From: Earliella scabrosa
Lineage: Eukaryota; Basidiomycota; Agaricomycetes; Polyporales; Polyporaceae
Assembly (NCBI GenBank): GCA_022605405.1
Contig: JABYQQ010000008.1
Coordinates: 2,170,001-2,234,000 of the forward strand
DNA length: 64,000 nucleotides
Reading direction: 5' to 3'
Shown: one piece after another, positions 32,501 to 41,935 of the stretch
Layout: every line of letters begins with the position of its first letter
Position numbering within the stretch: the first letter of the stretch is position 1
Notes under the pieces: generated by a model
Database searches by the model: none
The model's input: the letters and a program-made list of their open reading frames with translations, nothing else
What the model was told of the DNA's origin: nothing
Translations under genes and position numbers: made by a program

Positions 32501-34234
32501 CCTCGTCGCTCTGAGCGACAGACCAAGGGTGTCCCTTCAAAGGCACGGACCGAGGACAACGTGTACGGTGATGAACCTCCCGCTCAGATAGATGCTAGGA
32601 CCGATGCGGATGGTGAACAGGCTGAGGCACAATCAATACTCGCGTTTATCCATTACTCTCGGTACAAGTCTGGTATTCCTGAGCACCATAAGGATGCCAT
32701 GGCTAGACCGGATCGCGAACATTGGAAAGCGGCTGAGCGAGCAGAGTACGAATCACTAATGGCTAATAAGACATGGGTCTTGGTTCCTCGCCCAAAGGAC
32801 CGATCCGTCGTCACATGCCGTTGGGTCTATGATCGGAAGTCAGATGGTCGCTACAAAGCACGTCTCGTAGCTAGGGGATTCACGCAAGTCTATGGGAAGG
32901 ATTACCACGAAACCTTCTCACCCGTCGCTCGTTTCGAGTCCATCCGTTATCTCTTTGCGCATGCTGCCCTAGAGGACTGGGACGTCGACGCGATGGATGT
33001 AAAGACTGCGTTCCTCAATGGCGACCTTGACGAGGAGGTCTACATGGAACAACCGGAAGGGTGGGTCGCGAAAGGCAAAGAGGATCACGTTTGTCTGCTT
33101 AAGAAGGCCATCTACGGTCTCAAGCAAGCCTCGCGCCAGTGGAATGTCAAAATCCACGACTCGCTCGTCCAACAGGGATTTGTTCGGACGTACTCTGATG
33201 CCGGAGTCTACGTATATCGCCGACAAGGGGGGGATTCAGACCCTGATCATGTCACTATCATTGTCTTGTATGTCGACGACCTACTTCTCATGGGGAAAAG
33301 TCGTGTACAGATTGACAAGGTCAAGAAGGCGCTAGGCAAGCAGTACAAGATGACGGACTTAGGTCCGGTACAGCGATTCCTTGGTCTACGCATACGTCGA
33401 GATCGTCAAGCTAAGACACTCGACATCGACCAGGAAGAGTACATCGAGGCTATTCTGGAGAACCATCAGATGGCTAACTGTACGCCTGTGCGCACTCCTC
33501 TTCCCTCTGGTGCCGTGCTCGAAGCCGCTCAGACGGAGGCATCGGCAAAACTTCTCAAGCGTTTCCAGAGCTTGATGGGCAGTCTTCTCTATGCCTGTCT
33601 TGGGACGCGACCCGACATCGCGTTTGCCATCAGCCGTCTCGGTAAATACAGCGCTAACCCCTCGGAAGCACATCTTCACTATCTCCAATACGTGCTTCGC
33701 TATCTCCGGGGGACTTCACATTATCGTCTGCGCTATGACGGAGCGTCTAATGCCGGTTTGATCGCGTTTTCCGATTCAGACTGGGCAGAGGATCGCGATG
33801 ATAGGCACTCGCAAACTGGCTTCATCTTCAAGATGGCAGGTGGCGCAATCTCATGGGCGTCGCGACGACAGCCGACGATTTCGCTCTCTTCTACTGAGGC
33901 GGAATACAAGGCAGCGTCAGACACCAGCCGTCAGATGATGTGGCTAAGGACGTTTGGAGATGAGTTAGGGGACGACATGAGTGCGTCTACGCCCATGTGT
34001 ATGGATAACCATGGCGCGATCTTCCTCTCTGAGAACCCAGCCATCGACAGGCGTACCAAGCACATAGAGGTCCACTACCATTTTGTGCGCGAGTATCTCG
34101 CCAGTGGGAGTATGGACATCTATTACATCGCGAGCAAGGAGAATCTGGCAGATGCGCTAACGAAGAATGTCACCTTCTCTGTGGTTGACTACTTCGTACA
34201 GCACTCTGGTCTCATTTCTTCCTCCGCGTCTTGA
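29543..34234 (+). CDS. Copia Gag-Pol polyprotein, copy B (1563 aa)
   Basis: Single uninterrupted frame from ATG at 29543. Residues about 150-340 form copia-type Gag (GYKEWARQMKGYLMMIDAW). The zinc knuckle starts at C359. The protease aspartate is D452 in MDSGAS. GAG-pre-integrase is around 600-640. The integrase catalytic residues are D670, D732 and E768, exactly 35 residues between the last two. A Pro-rich linker spans about 910-990. Reverse transcriptase has YVDD at 1243-1246, and RNase H begins around D1411 and includes SSTEAEY. These acts give particle assembly, processing, cDNA synthesis and integration. Proline-rich spacer differences from copy A are minor. There are no signs of decay. 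Confidence 0.97.
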   Translation: MASSDDEPFDCSHSYHRHDRVDQRDVFWDESDRRWYYCERQPCPNRESEVVQPDNCTVPRRNVPIAPDQVCQPRTPDTSSSSSSPASSEHEVANILEDPAEPPVPNPLPSIVISPPTPTLTPLPALDLIVNQPDSTDFVYSFTMSEAGMEKSLPQLHGQEGYKEWARQMKGYLMMIDAWDIVSGTESQPAATDAAGLKDWKKRDSRASGILMYKTTAEVAKCYEGKNTSKEIWDALNTTYEKTDNGYSFSRFERLLNYPRFNENKSIVDQVQTFIGLMNELTTGSTNTLAEHIKVYWLFSKMPDSYRPSISTILHTTAETDLTLEKVKPKLKLEDSLRGTSIGQANKISKPKSKPKPPCEHCGKTNHDSSNCYKKFPEKAPKRNKGKGKDNGNGNGNQSGGSGNNNGHNHAHTLAAFVPVSTSTINEISFSAYKADNAKDMDLERTTLWLMDSGASQHVTGCLEDFTEYRPYDTPVLFGTAQAGSDGHVQGLGEGTVKGYTYVEGKRVSFTLQNVCYVPAAGNTRLYSTGVIERAKGFIYQGGYYMRIFDSRPEGFVESGKTVKVVGNEVVTAHYAASHNLYYFLLENAERDLNAASHTTLDHDLAHRRWGHPGKEAVKRLPDAVNGVDGIDSSSSDKPCEGCAKGKMHRRPFPPSSKRASEPCELVHMDVAGPMSTSIGGYSYFCTFIDDYTGLACVYCLKRKSDQEAAFKEYKAWAETQTGRKIKKVRSDRGGEYLSDSFESLLREFGIEHDKTLPGSPQQNGRAERFNRTIEEKSLCMLHHAGLSHGFWKLALEAAVHIYNRQPMKRLKWQCPITLWTGKKPDVSYFRVFGCKAYVHVQKDKRHGKLDVKAVERTFVGYEPGSKGYRLWNPTARQVEVSRDVIFDEDVFPARADTGTRRATPDDSPFPAQPSEDSSNDDVDLPVPRDNDEPPPPAPPQDPAPAPPEAEPQPPQPQQPPPPPAQIPKPNHRRGRHPPAAGDAPPPRRSERQTKGVPSKARTEDNVYGDEPPAQIDARTDADGEQAEAQSILAFIHYSRYKSGIPEHHKDAMARPDREHWKAAERAEYESLMANKTWVLVPRPKDRSVVTCRWVYDRKSDGRYKARLVARGFTQVYGKDYHETFSPVARFESIRYLFAHAALEDWDVDAMDVKTAFLNGDLDEEVYMEQPEGWVAKGKEDHVCLLKKAIYGLKQASRQWNVKIHDSLVQQGFVRTYSDAGVYVYRRQGGDSDPDHVTIIVLYVDDLLLMGKSRVQIDKVKKALGKQYKMTDLGPVQRFLGLRIRRDRQAKTLDIDQEEYIEAILENHQMANCTPVRTPLPSGAVLEAAQTEASAKLLKRFQSLMGSLLYACLGTRPDIAFAISRLGKYSANPSEAHLHYLQYVLRYLRGTSHYRLRYDGASNAGLIAFSDSDWAEDRDDRHSQTGFIFKMAGGAISWASRRQPTISLSSTEAEYKAASDTSRQMMWLRTFGDELGDDMSASTPMCMDNHGAIFLSENPAIDRRTKHIEVHYHFVREYLASGSMDIYYIASKENLADALTKNVTFSVVDYFVQHSGLISSSAS

Positions 34235-34236
34235 AC

Positions 34237-34245
34237 GAGTGGGAG
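34237..34245 (+). other. Polypurine tract
   Basis: GAGTGGGAG directly before the 3' LTR, the expected plus-strand primer. Confidence 0.75.
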
Positions 34246-34844
34246 TGTTGAACAATGGACTACGAACAGTAGACGCGCATTAGGCGCTATGGGCACTGCT
34301 TCTTACGATAGATCTTAGGCTGTGCTTCTTTCTTTCCATATTAGGTATACGTTGTACGATACACATGGTTACTAGGCTTCTCTTTTGTCCAGTCCATTCC
34401 AGTGCGTTCTTCTACGCTCCGGACTCTTCTTAGACTGTTCCAGATCGTCCTTGTGACCATACTTTGTTCTCCATTTGTCGTTATCTTTGTTCTGTCTGAG
34501 TCATCCTTCGTCGCTCCTTACTCATCCTCGACTCACTCTGACTCAGACACATCACATGCCCTCCTTACTATCGCTTACTCATGCAGCTCCTTTACGGTAT
34601 ATAAGGAGGACTCTCTGGGACTCGTCTCCTCAGTCTTTCACTCACTGACTGAGGAGTAAGTACTCGTCTTACCTATGCGTTCATATGCTCTTACTTACAA
34701 GTACCTGTGTAGCTTGTCTGTCCGCTCACTTACTAGGTACTTGGCATTATGCTAATATAGTCTTTCACTCACTGACTGAGGACTTGTCTGTCCGCTCACT
34801 TACTAGTCGCTTGCGACATCGCCTCACAGGTTCTCACTCCATCA
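34246..34844 (+). repeat. 3' LTR of copia copy B
   Basis: 599 bp, matching the 5' LTR at all sites compared, including three positions that differ from copy A. It is followed by TTCGC. Confidence 0.95.
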
Positions 34845-34876
34845 TTCGCGATCAGAAGTTGTTTCGGTTACGTGTG

Positions 34877-36135
34877 CTACATGAAGTGTCCCTCCGGACA
34901 TCGATACACTACTCGCTCGCTCGGGCACCTCTCCAGGATTTCATTCATCATTCTCGCCGCTGCCTTGACTGCCCCCCCTTCATCACAAGCCACCGCCTCG
35001 CGTATCTGCTGTCGCGCCCACGCGCGGACGTCACCCGGACGGGTTTCCTCAGCACGGGCTGCCACAATGACCCCCTCCAGCGTCGTCAGTCGTCCGAACT
35101 TCACCGTCGGGTGATTACGCTGCAGCGGCAACGCGCGTATCGCCGCCCACATCTCGTCGTCCTCGTCCTCCTGGTCATGACAATCGTATCGAAGGAACGC
35201 CGGAAGCTTGCGCCGTTCCCGCGCATCCGCTAGGAGCTCATTGAGGAGCCCCGTCACCGTCCCGCATTCACGGTGGTACCAGCAGTTGCACGTCTGGCAC
35301 CGTAACACGACGTGCCGCGGCGGGTCATACACACCGGAATACTGACAGTCATGTGCCCCAAGGCACATCGCCCGAGGATGCTGTCCTTCTGTCAGCATCC
35401 TGGCACTGCAGAAACAAGTAATCGAAACCTCACTTACCACCTCAATCTGATAGATATGATGCTCCTTCTTGACGGCTGTCCGATGAAGCGTAAGGTCCGT
35501 GCGCAGCCACCACATCGTCGGGATGATGGGCGGGCACGCACATGCCCTCGGGTCAAAGGCCACGATCGGGGACTCCGACACGACTTGATGCCCGTAGACA
35601 TACGCGTGATTGTTGGTCAGGACCCACTGCAGCTCGTGGTCAATGAGCTGCTCGCGGGGCAGATCCTTACGATAGTGCTTCATGTAGTCCAACTCGATGG
35701 CCGTCGCCGCGATGACTTCGCTCACACTCAACATCACCTGCGCGATGGTTACACATCCGAATGGTGAGCAGAACTTAGGAACTAGTACACGCACCTGTTT
35801 ATCCTGACGCGTCTGCCTGATCTCCTCCACCCACACCACCGGATCGTTCTCACGCACGCGGAAGAAATGGCCCTCGTTGATTTCGTATCTGCCAGGCCAA
35901 TTGGTCAGATTTTACGCGATGTAAACCCCTTGGCGATGACAAGTACAATTTTCCGCTCACGATGCGGCGTCCGTTTACTGTGTAAACCGTCAGTACTGCC
36001 TTCGCGCCTGTGGTCAAACATTTCTATTGACGTACCCTCAACCTCCTCCATCTTCTTGCCCCTCTTGAACGTGTCCGCGCGGATCGATGCGTATCCCGAA
36101 GTGTCGTGAACTGAGGCGACGTTGATTGAGTCCAT
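34877..36135 (-). CDS. BAH/zinc-finger protein, paralogue 2 (about 352 aa)
   Basis: Exons 36135-36032, 35888-35795 and 35737-34877 join in phase (donor of exon 1 is a weak GTCAAT; the stronger GTACGT three bases upstream would break the frame). The ATG at 36135 (MDSINVASVHD) was chosen; an in-frame ATG at 36180 is possible. The BAH region reads GHFFRVRENDPVVWVEEIRQTR and continues to about residue 150. The finger is C191-x5-C197-x15-C213-x2-C216-x4-H221-x2-C224, identical in spacing to paralogue 1, with an extra CFC at 174-176. The C-terminal module ends VVYRCPEGHFM. It lacks the long acidic linker of paralogue 1. The second intron is 57 bp and also reads through in frame, so retention is possible. 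It lies tail to tail with paralogue 1. Confidence 0.8.
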
Positions 36136-36535
36136 GATGATCGCTGCACGTCGTGCGTGCGTGCGTGTTGGGACTTTCACCCACGCTTACAGCTCAGTCA
36201 CACAATGGTCACACGAACGCGTCACCCTCGCCTCGTCCTGAGTCACACTCACCTGCCTACACCGCACCTCTCCGTCGTCCTCGCACAAAGCCTCAGGCCC
36301 CTTCCCTGCTTCCCTTCTCTCACCCTTTGCATACCGTACTCGCTTAGATCTCATGACTCTCCCTGCTCGACTCATCTCAACACATACCCTCCCACAACCG
36401 CCATCAGCGCTCGACTTGCGCACGGACAGCCCGCTTCCAGAGCCGCACCAACAACCCGCTTCGAAATCGTTGTGCCTCCCAAAAAGCAAGCACTCCTATG
36501 TCGGGCGCACGCCGCTTCGCGCCCTTGCCTGCTGA
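36136..36535. other. Spacer between divergent gene and PSD remnant
   Basis: Pro/Ser/Thr-rich open frames on the plus strand may be the eroded 5' end of the PSD2-like gene, but no motif confirms it. Probably includes the promoter of the minus-strand BAH gene. Confidence 0.35.
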
Positions 36536-37815
36536 GCACTCGATCGTCATGCACATGGTGCACGTCCTCAGGCCTCAGCTCCACCAACTTCCTTGCGAAG
36601 GACCGCAACGGCTCGTCTCATATGTGAGTGTTTCCCTTGCTTAACTCTTTACCTTTCTCCGGCTCTCCCCCGTCTCCTCTTCGATCTACGCCGTCCGTCC
36701 TCCCTTCGGCCATCGCGTCATCTGCCCCCTTTCTCCAAATCACCGCCTACGTTCATCTATTCGCTTGGGGTTCCCCCACGACGCGCAACCAGCGGTGCTA
36801 ACGCTCGTCCATTCCTCCCCTTAGCTTCGTCGTCGTCTCCCTGCTTGGAAACAAGTACTACATAGCCCCCCCTCGTGCGCACCGTGGACCTGACGTACAG
36901 CCCCGAGGAGGCCACCTTTGACTTCCCGACCCTCGTCTCGCTCGCGCACCAACTCGGCGTCGTGGAGCTCGTCGTGTGGCACCAGGACGTGCTGAAGCTG
37001 GATGAGGCGTGGATTCCCCGCTCGAGGATTGGTTTAGGCACGGGAGCGCGATTGCGTTGGAGGGCGTGGATTATCAGGTGAGCGGCGCGGTTCGTTTCGG
37101 CGCGGACGGATCGAGAGGTTGACACGCGCGCCGTGGCATGCGAGGCAGAAGATTTTCGCGATCCCTCGCGAGCGCTGCGTTGCGTACAGAGTGCACATCG
37201 CACTTGCTCTCTGCTACTACGCTGCGCCCAGACGCTTGACGACAGACAGTCCAACACCGCTAGGCTGGATGTGTCAGTCGAGCGCAAGCGCGCCTTACTT
37301 TCCCGTCGCGAGCCTCCCCTTCGAGTGTGAAGACTGACCTCATGACTTCCTCCACAGTTGTTCTCGACGAACCTCGTCTGCACTCGCAACTCGACCCAGG
37401 CCGAGCGCAACCTCCAGCTCAAGCTCCGCGTGGTGGCGCTTCCGAACACGGCCGTGCTCATCGACTGTGATAAGATCTACTCCGAGCTCGTGAAGAGCAC
37501 ACTCCTACTCTTGTGCCCGCGCCCCGGCCCTCGGTGTGAGCGCATACTGAACCGCACACACATCTTCACCTGTATCCGCATTTCCCAGACCTCACTCCAG
37601 AACAGTGCGTATCTTCGTTCCTTCTCTTGCGCCGGTGCTCGCGGTGTGCTGTTGTGCGATGGCTGACTCGCGCTTCAATGCAGTGACGCGACATGGACTC
37701 GTTCGCGGTGGTCCCGTCTGGGAAGCAGGTCTCCCGGACGCGGGTCCTCCAGCCTTCGCTCAATCCGCAGTTGGACGCGGAGATGCTCTTCCACGTCCCC
37801 CGGTACGAGACGTCG
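36536..37815 (+). pseudogene. PSD2-like phosphatidylserine decarboxylase, N-terminal C2 region, broken
   Basis: Pieces of two C2 domains are legible. First: TNFLAKDRNGSS (about 36580-36620), intron, FVVVSLLGNKYYIAPP (about 36826-36873), then in a new frame RTVDLTYSPEEATFDFPTL...ELVVW (36886-36990) and DWFRHGSAIALEGVDYQ to 37079. After a gap: RNLQLKLRVVALPNT...KIYSELVKS (about 37400-37495). Second C2: MDSFAVVPSGKQVSRTRV and NPQLDAEMLFHVPRYETS (37692-37815). Fungal PSD2 enzymes carry two C2 domains, an EF-hand-like region and then the decarboxylase domain, acting in Golgi/endosomes. Frame changes near 36875 and 36990 show decay. The expected continuation is found 9.3 kb away at 47085. The catalytic domain is not present. 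Confidence 0.6.
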
Positions 37816-37879
37816 TCCATGATCCCGGCCAATTCTGCAGGGTGGGAGGTGTGCGAGGAAGAGTGGCCGTCGAGCTGAG

Positions 37880-39199
37880 GAGGAGCAGGCGAGAGTGGGC
37901 ACGATTACTCTGTCCTTCTGCGCTGCACTCGAGGCCGAGGTGAGCGTCCTGACGGAGGCGGCGCTCGGTCTGCGGACGTCGCGGGTCGCTGCAGATGCGA
38001 GATGGAAGCGGAGTGAGCCACGAGCGGAGAGATTGGAGCCGCGGTTGAGGGCGTGCATGGCGCACGAGGCACGGTCGTCGTCGTGGGCGACGTCGAGATC
38101 GAGGTCGAAAACGAGCACGAGGAGACTGACTCCGATGACGGGACGTTCTGGCGCTGCCTATCTATTACCACATTAAACTGTATCTTATATACTCGCATAC
38201 TCGCTCCTAGATCCGAATACGCCTATGCGCACGCGTTGTCCGCTGCTACCTTGAATGAATTCTCCCTCATTGCTCACCGTTAGACACTTTGGACTCCCGA
38301 CGAAAGCCATCGGAGACCAATAATGTCTCCAACGCAGTCGCTTGACATCGCGCAGGCCACGAGCTCGGTCGCGTCTGTACCGAGCCTAGCTCACCGATTG
38401 CGTCTGCCAGCCCATCCTCTGTTCCAGCACCGGCCAGCCCCACGCGAAGACGCGCCGCTATGACCGCCAGCTCAGGTGCGTGCTAACTATTCTGTGCTCT
38501 CTGACCATCTAACGCGTGCCAGGATCTGGGTCGGCGCAAGCTGCCCTCGAGGCCTCGCGCATTCTTCAAGTTGTCTCCTCAACCACTTCCACTTCCATCC
38601 TCGTCCTCCCCGACATCGGTCAATTCTCCATCTTTAACGGTCACATCACAACCCCTGCAGATGCCGGCAACAGCTCCTTCCTCAACGCGCGCGACAGCAT
38701 CGGCAAGTCTCATGCTCAGGAAGCCGTCTCCCCCCCTCAGGCTCCTCCGCGAACTCAATGATGCCGTCCAAGCAGAGCCCGTCGTCAAAGACCTCAACGA
38801 GCTTCTCGGTACAGGTTAGACTGGGTTGGCGGCTTCTCTCCCTCGTCATCGCCCACCACCTCGTCAAGCACACCCTCGACCAGCTCTCGCCGTCCTCTGG
38901 ACCAACTGAACGGCCTGCCACTTATCTCCGTTCGTTCTACCGGCTTCCTCGCAGAGTTCCACATCTAGTACCACAAGCACTGTGGTAAGTCGCAATCCCT
39001 ATATCTCCCCGCTCGAACGCACTTCACGCTCACATTCTCCAGTCTCCCAATACCCTGCCAATACCACTCCCAAAACGCCCCTTCCCTCCGCCACACTCCA
39101 CCCCTCCCTGCGCTCCTCGACTGCGCACGCAGCCTCAACGTCCAGAACATGGATCCCACCACCTACGGCCATCTCCCCTCTATCGTCATCCTCGTCCCA
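37880..39199. repeat. Tandem duplication, proximal unit (about 1.3 kb)
   Basis: 37885-38135 matches 39203-39430 ('ctgacgg', 'gaggccgaggtgagcgtcct', 'gggcgtgcatggcg'). The following sequence through the first ULA1 exons matches 39440-40490. The offset is about 1290-1315 bp. The unit ends at about 39199 inside ULA1 coding sequence and is followed directly by the next unit. Confidence 0.8.
38323..39199 (+). pseudogene. Truncated tandem duplicate of ULA1
   Basis: Starts like the downstream gene (MSPTQSLDIAQATSS against MSQTESQDIEQATTS), with the same first two introns and the RRYDRQL exon. It then loses frame after GSAQAAL-like sequence, has a 9-base gap where the full copy has RKN, an in-frame stop in place of the Gln before YH-HC, and stops abruptly at about 39199. 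It lacks the C-terminal two thirds. Confidence 0.85.
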
Positions 39200-39613
39200 G
39201 CAGGAAGGCGAGAGCGGGCACGCGTACTCTGTCCGTCTGCGCTGCGCTCGAGGCCGAGGTGAGCGTCCTGACGGCGACGGCGCTCGGTCTGCGGACGGCG
39301 CCGGTGGCGGCAGGTGCGAGATGGACGCGGAGGGAGCCACGAGCGGAGAGCTTGGGGACGCGGCTGAGGGCGTGCATGGCGGACGAGGGACGGCCGTCGT
39401 CGTGGGCGACGTCGAGGACGAGGACTGACTCAAACGACGAGCTCACTCTCTGGCGCCTGCTATCTTATCCGCCCTCGGGCGCCTAGATCCAAGTACGCCT
39501 CTGCGCACGCGTTCTCCGCCACCGCGTCCATCGAGCTTGCCCTGAACGAATCGTCCGTCCTTGCTCGCCGTTCAACACATCCGACTCGAGACGAAAGCCA
39601 TTGGAGAGCATAA

Positions 39614-41696
39614 ATGTCGCAAACGGAGTCGCAGGACATCGAGCAGGCCACGACCTCTGACGCGTGCGTACCTGGACTAGCTCACCGATCGCGTCTGCTT
39701 GCTCATCCTCTGCCCCAGCACCGGCCAGCCCGACGCGAAGACGCGTCGCTACGACCGCCAGCTGAGGTGTGTCCTCATCGTCCCGTGGTGTGTACGGTCT
39801 AACGCGTGCTAGGATCTGGGCTGCGTCCGGCCAAGCGGCCCTCGAGGCCTCCCACATCCTCGTCGTCTCCTCCTCAGCCACCTCCACCTCCATCCGCAAG
39901 AACCTCGTCCTCCCCGGCATCGGCCACTTCTCCATCCTGGACAATGCCATCACAACCCCCGCAGATGCCGGCAACCACTTCTTCCTCAACGCCCGCGACA
40001 GCATCGGCAAGCCTCGTGCTCAGGAAGCCGTCCCCCTCCTCCGCGAACTCAACGATGCCGTCCAGGGAGAGCCCGTCGTCAAAGACATCAACGAGCTCCT
40101 CAGTACAGATCAGGGTAGGGACTGGATCGGCGACTTCTCCCTCGTCATCGCCCACAACCTCAACAAGCCCACCCTCGACCAGCTATCCGCCCTCCTCTGG
40201 GCCAACCCCAACGGTCCTCCCCTCATCTCCGTTCGCTCTGCCGGCTTCCTCGCAGAGTTCCACATCCAGTATCACGAACACTGTGGTAAGTCATCCTCCC
40301 CCTCACCCGAGTGCGCACTTCACGCTCACGTTGTCCAGTCTCTCAATCCCACTCCGAGAACGCCCCTTCCCTCCGCATCACCCGACCCTTCCCTGCCCTC
40401 CTCGACTGGGCACGCAGCCTCGACCTCCAGAACATGGATCCCACCACCCACGGCCATCTTCCCTTTATCGTCATCCTCGTCCGCGCCGTCGATGAATGGC
40501 GCAAGAGCGTACGAGATTATCAGTCATACACCCTCGTGCGCTCATGCTAACAACTCTATCCTTCCAGCATGACGGTAATCTGCCAAAGACCATGGCGGAG
40601 AAGAAGGAATTCAAGGCGAGCATCCTTGCGATGAGGATAAAGCCCAACGAGGAGAACTTTGAGGAGGCCGAGGCCCAAGCCTGGCGCGTCTGGTCAGAAC
40701 CCGCCGTGAGTCGTTTTCGCGGTCCGCGTATCCCTCCTGGACACTCAAGACTGTGTTTCACTGCCGTCAGGTCCCGTCCGATGTTCAGGCGCTTTTCTCA
40801 TTACCCTCTCTTTCGACCTCACCTCACCACAACGCGACGTTCCACGCCCTTCTCCACAAACACTCGCAGAGTTCACCAAGGACCCCTCCGGACCGGGTAC
40901 TATTCCAATCAGCGCAACGCTCCCTGACATGAAGTCGGACACGAAGAGCTATGTCCAGCTCCAGAATCTGTACCCTCAAGCAGCCGAAACCGAGAGGGTT
41001 CGTGATACTCTCGCTGGTGCATGGATCCATCTGACCCGCGTTTGCAGGACAAGTTCAAGGAGATCCTCGCTGCCAAGTACCGAGAGGTCGCCAAGTCGGC
41101 GAACCCTGACGAGGTGGATACGTTCGTGAAGAACGCGCATCACTTGCGGGTACTCCGCGGCAAGCAACTTGGCGCGTATGACAAGGACCGCGATGCTGTG
41201 GGTGAGTATCAGCTGCCATAACGTCCCCATGAACTGCGCTGATAGCGTCACATAGTGAGTTCGCTCTCGATGCAGCCGCGTGAGACTGCGACGCACCTTG
41301 CCATCTCTGCCCTTTCGACATTGCTGGCTGAAGATACCGGTAAGACGCCTTCTTCCTCCGATGCAATCAAAGCGACCTAGCTATTCATTTACAGAGGTCA
41401 CGGTTGAGGCTCTGACCGCGGAGGTGCAGTCCATCATTGGGGAGGGCATTGAGTTCCCAGATGAGCTCGACGCCGCCATCGGCGAGGTGTACGTCCCCAT
41501 GCATCACGGTCATAGTGATATACTGACCAAACGCTGCAGAGCGCGTGCGCCGACTGCCGACCTCCCGAACATGGCCGCGTTCCTGGGCGGGCTCGTCGCT
41601 CAGGAGGCGATCAAGGTCATCACAGAGCAATATGTTCCTCTGAACGGGTACTGCGTCGTCGACCTCATCGACTCCTGGACGGGAGTCATCGGTTGA
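39614..41696 (+). pseudogene. ULA1: ULA1/NAE1-like NEDD8-activating enzyme regulatory subunit, one frameshift
   Basis: Ten exons: 39614-39663, 39719-39766, 39813-40285, 40339-40508, 40568-40705, 40771-40997, 41048-41201, 41256-41339, 41395-41488, 41540-41696. The motifs TRRYDRQLRIWAASGQAALE, LVLPGIGHFSILD, FFLNARDSIGKPRA and LSATLPDMK-like SATLPDMKSDT are those of the E1 regulatory subunit (APP-BP1/ULA1). This subunit pairs with UBA3 to activate NEDD8/Rub1. Conceptual length is about 531 residues, usual for the family. The C-terminal half (AFLGGLVAQEAIKVIT) is well kept. Exon 6 changes frame at about 40855-40868 (HALLHK then AEFTKDP), a net loss of one base or gain of two. No GT..AG intron restores it. 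This is either a real mutation or a sequence error; if an error, the gene is intact. Confidence 0.85.
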
Positions 41697-41935
41697 GTCG
41701 TTCTCGGGGTGTAGCGAGTGAGATATCAAATACGAAGGAGTTTGCGCAAGTGTAACACCATAGACAGAACAACAACAATTACCCACCATCTTGTCCGTCT
41801 ACAATGCATGCTGTCTTGACACTGTCATGCTCCCGCTCGAGGTAGACGAGAAGTGTATTGATGCGTGTGTGTACGTACATGAGGATGAGTGGTGAGAGCT
41901 AATATGTACAGACCGAGATTGGTGGACAGGCGGAC

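Larger units (their letters stand above)
28424..34844 (+). mobile_element. Ty1/copia LTR retrotransposon, copy B
   Basis: 6421 bp, two 599 bp LTRs, 5 bp target duplication TTCGC (28419-28423 and 34845-34849), half-tRNA primer site, 520 bp leader, a 1563-codon polyprotein frame and a polypurine tract GAGTGGGAG. Same family as copy A, differing by a few percent or less. It is structurally complete and potentially autonomous. Confidence 0.97.

Noticed and set aside
35401..35437. A 32 bp intron in BAH paralogue 2 (GTAAGTGAG to CTGCAG)
   Set aside because: Removing it breaks the frame and it is shorter than usual. The read-through frame gives extra cysteines consistent with the finger region.
36157..36627. 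156-codon Ser/Pro-rich plus frame as an independent gene
   Set aside because: Its 3' end is the frame of the PSD2-like C2 exon. The rest is low complexity, so it is treated as a possible eroded 5' end of that pseudogene.
40783..40869. An intron that would rescue the ULA1 exon 6 frameshift
   Set aside because: Candidate GT..AG pairs have the wrong length modulo three and would remove conserved coding sequence (FHALLH).
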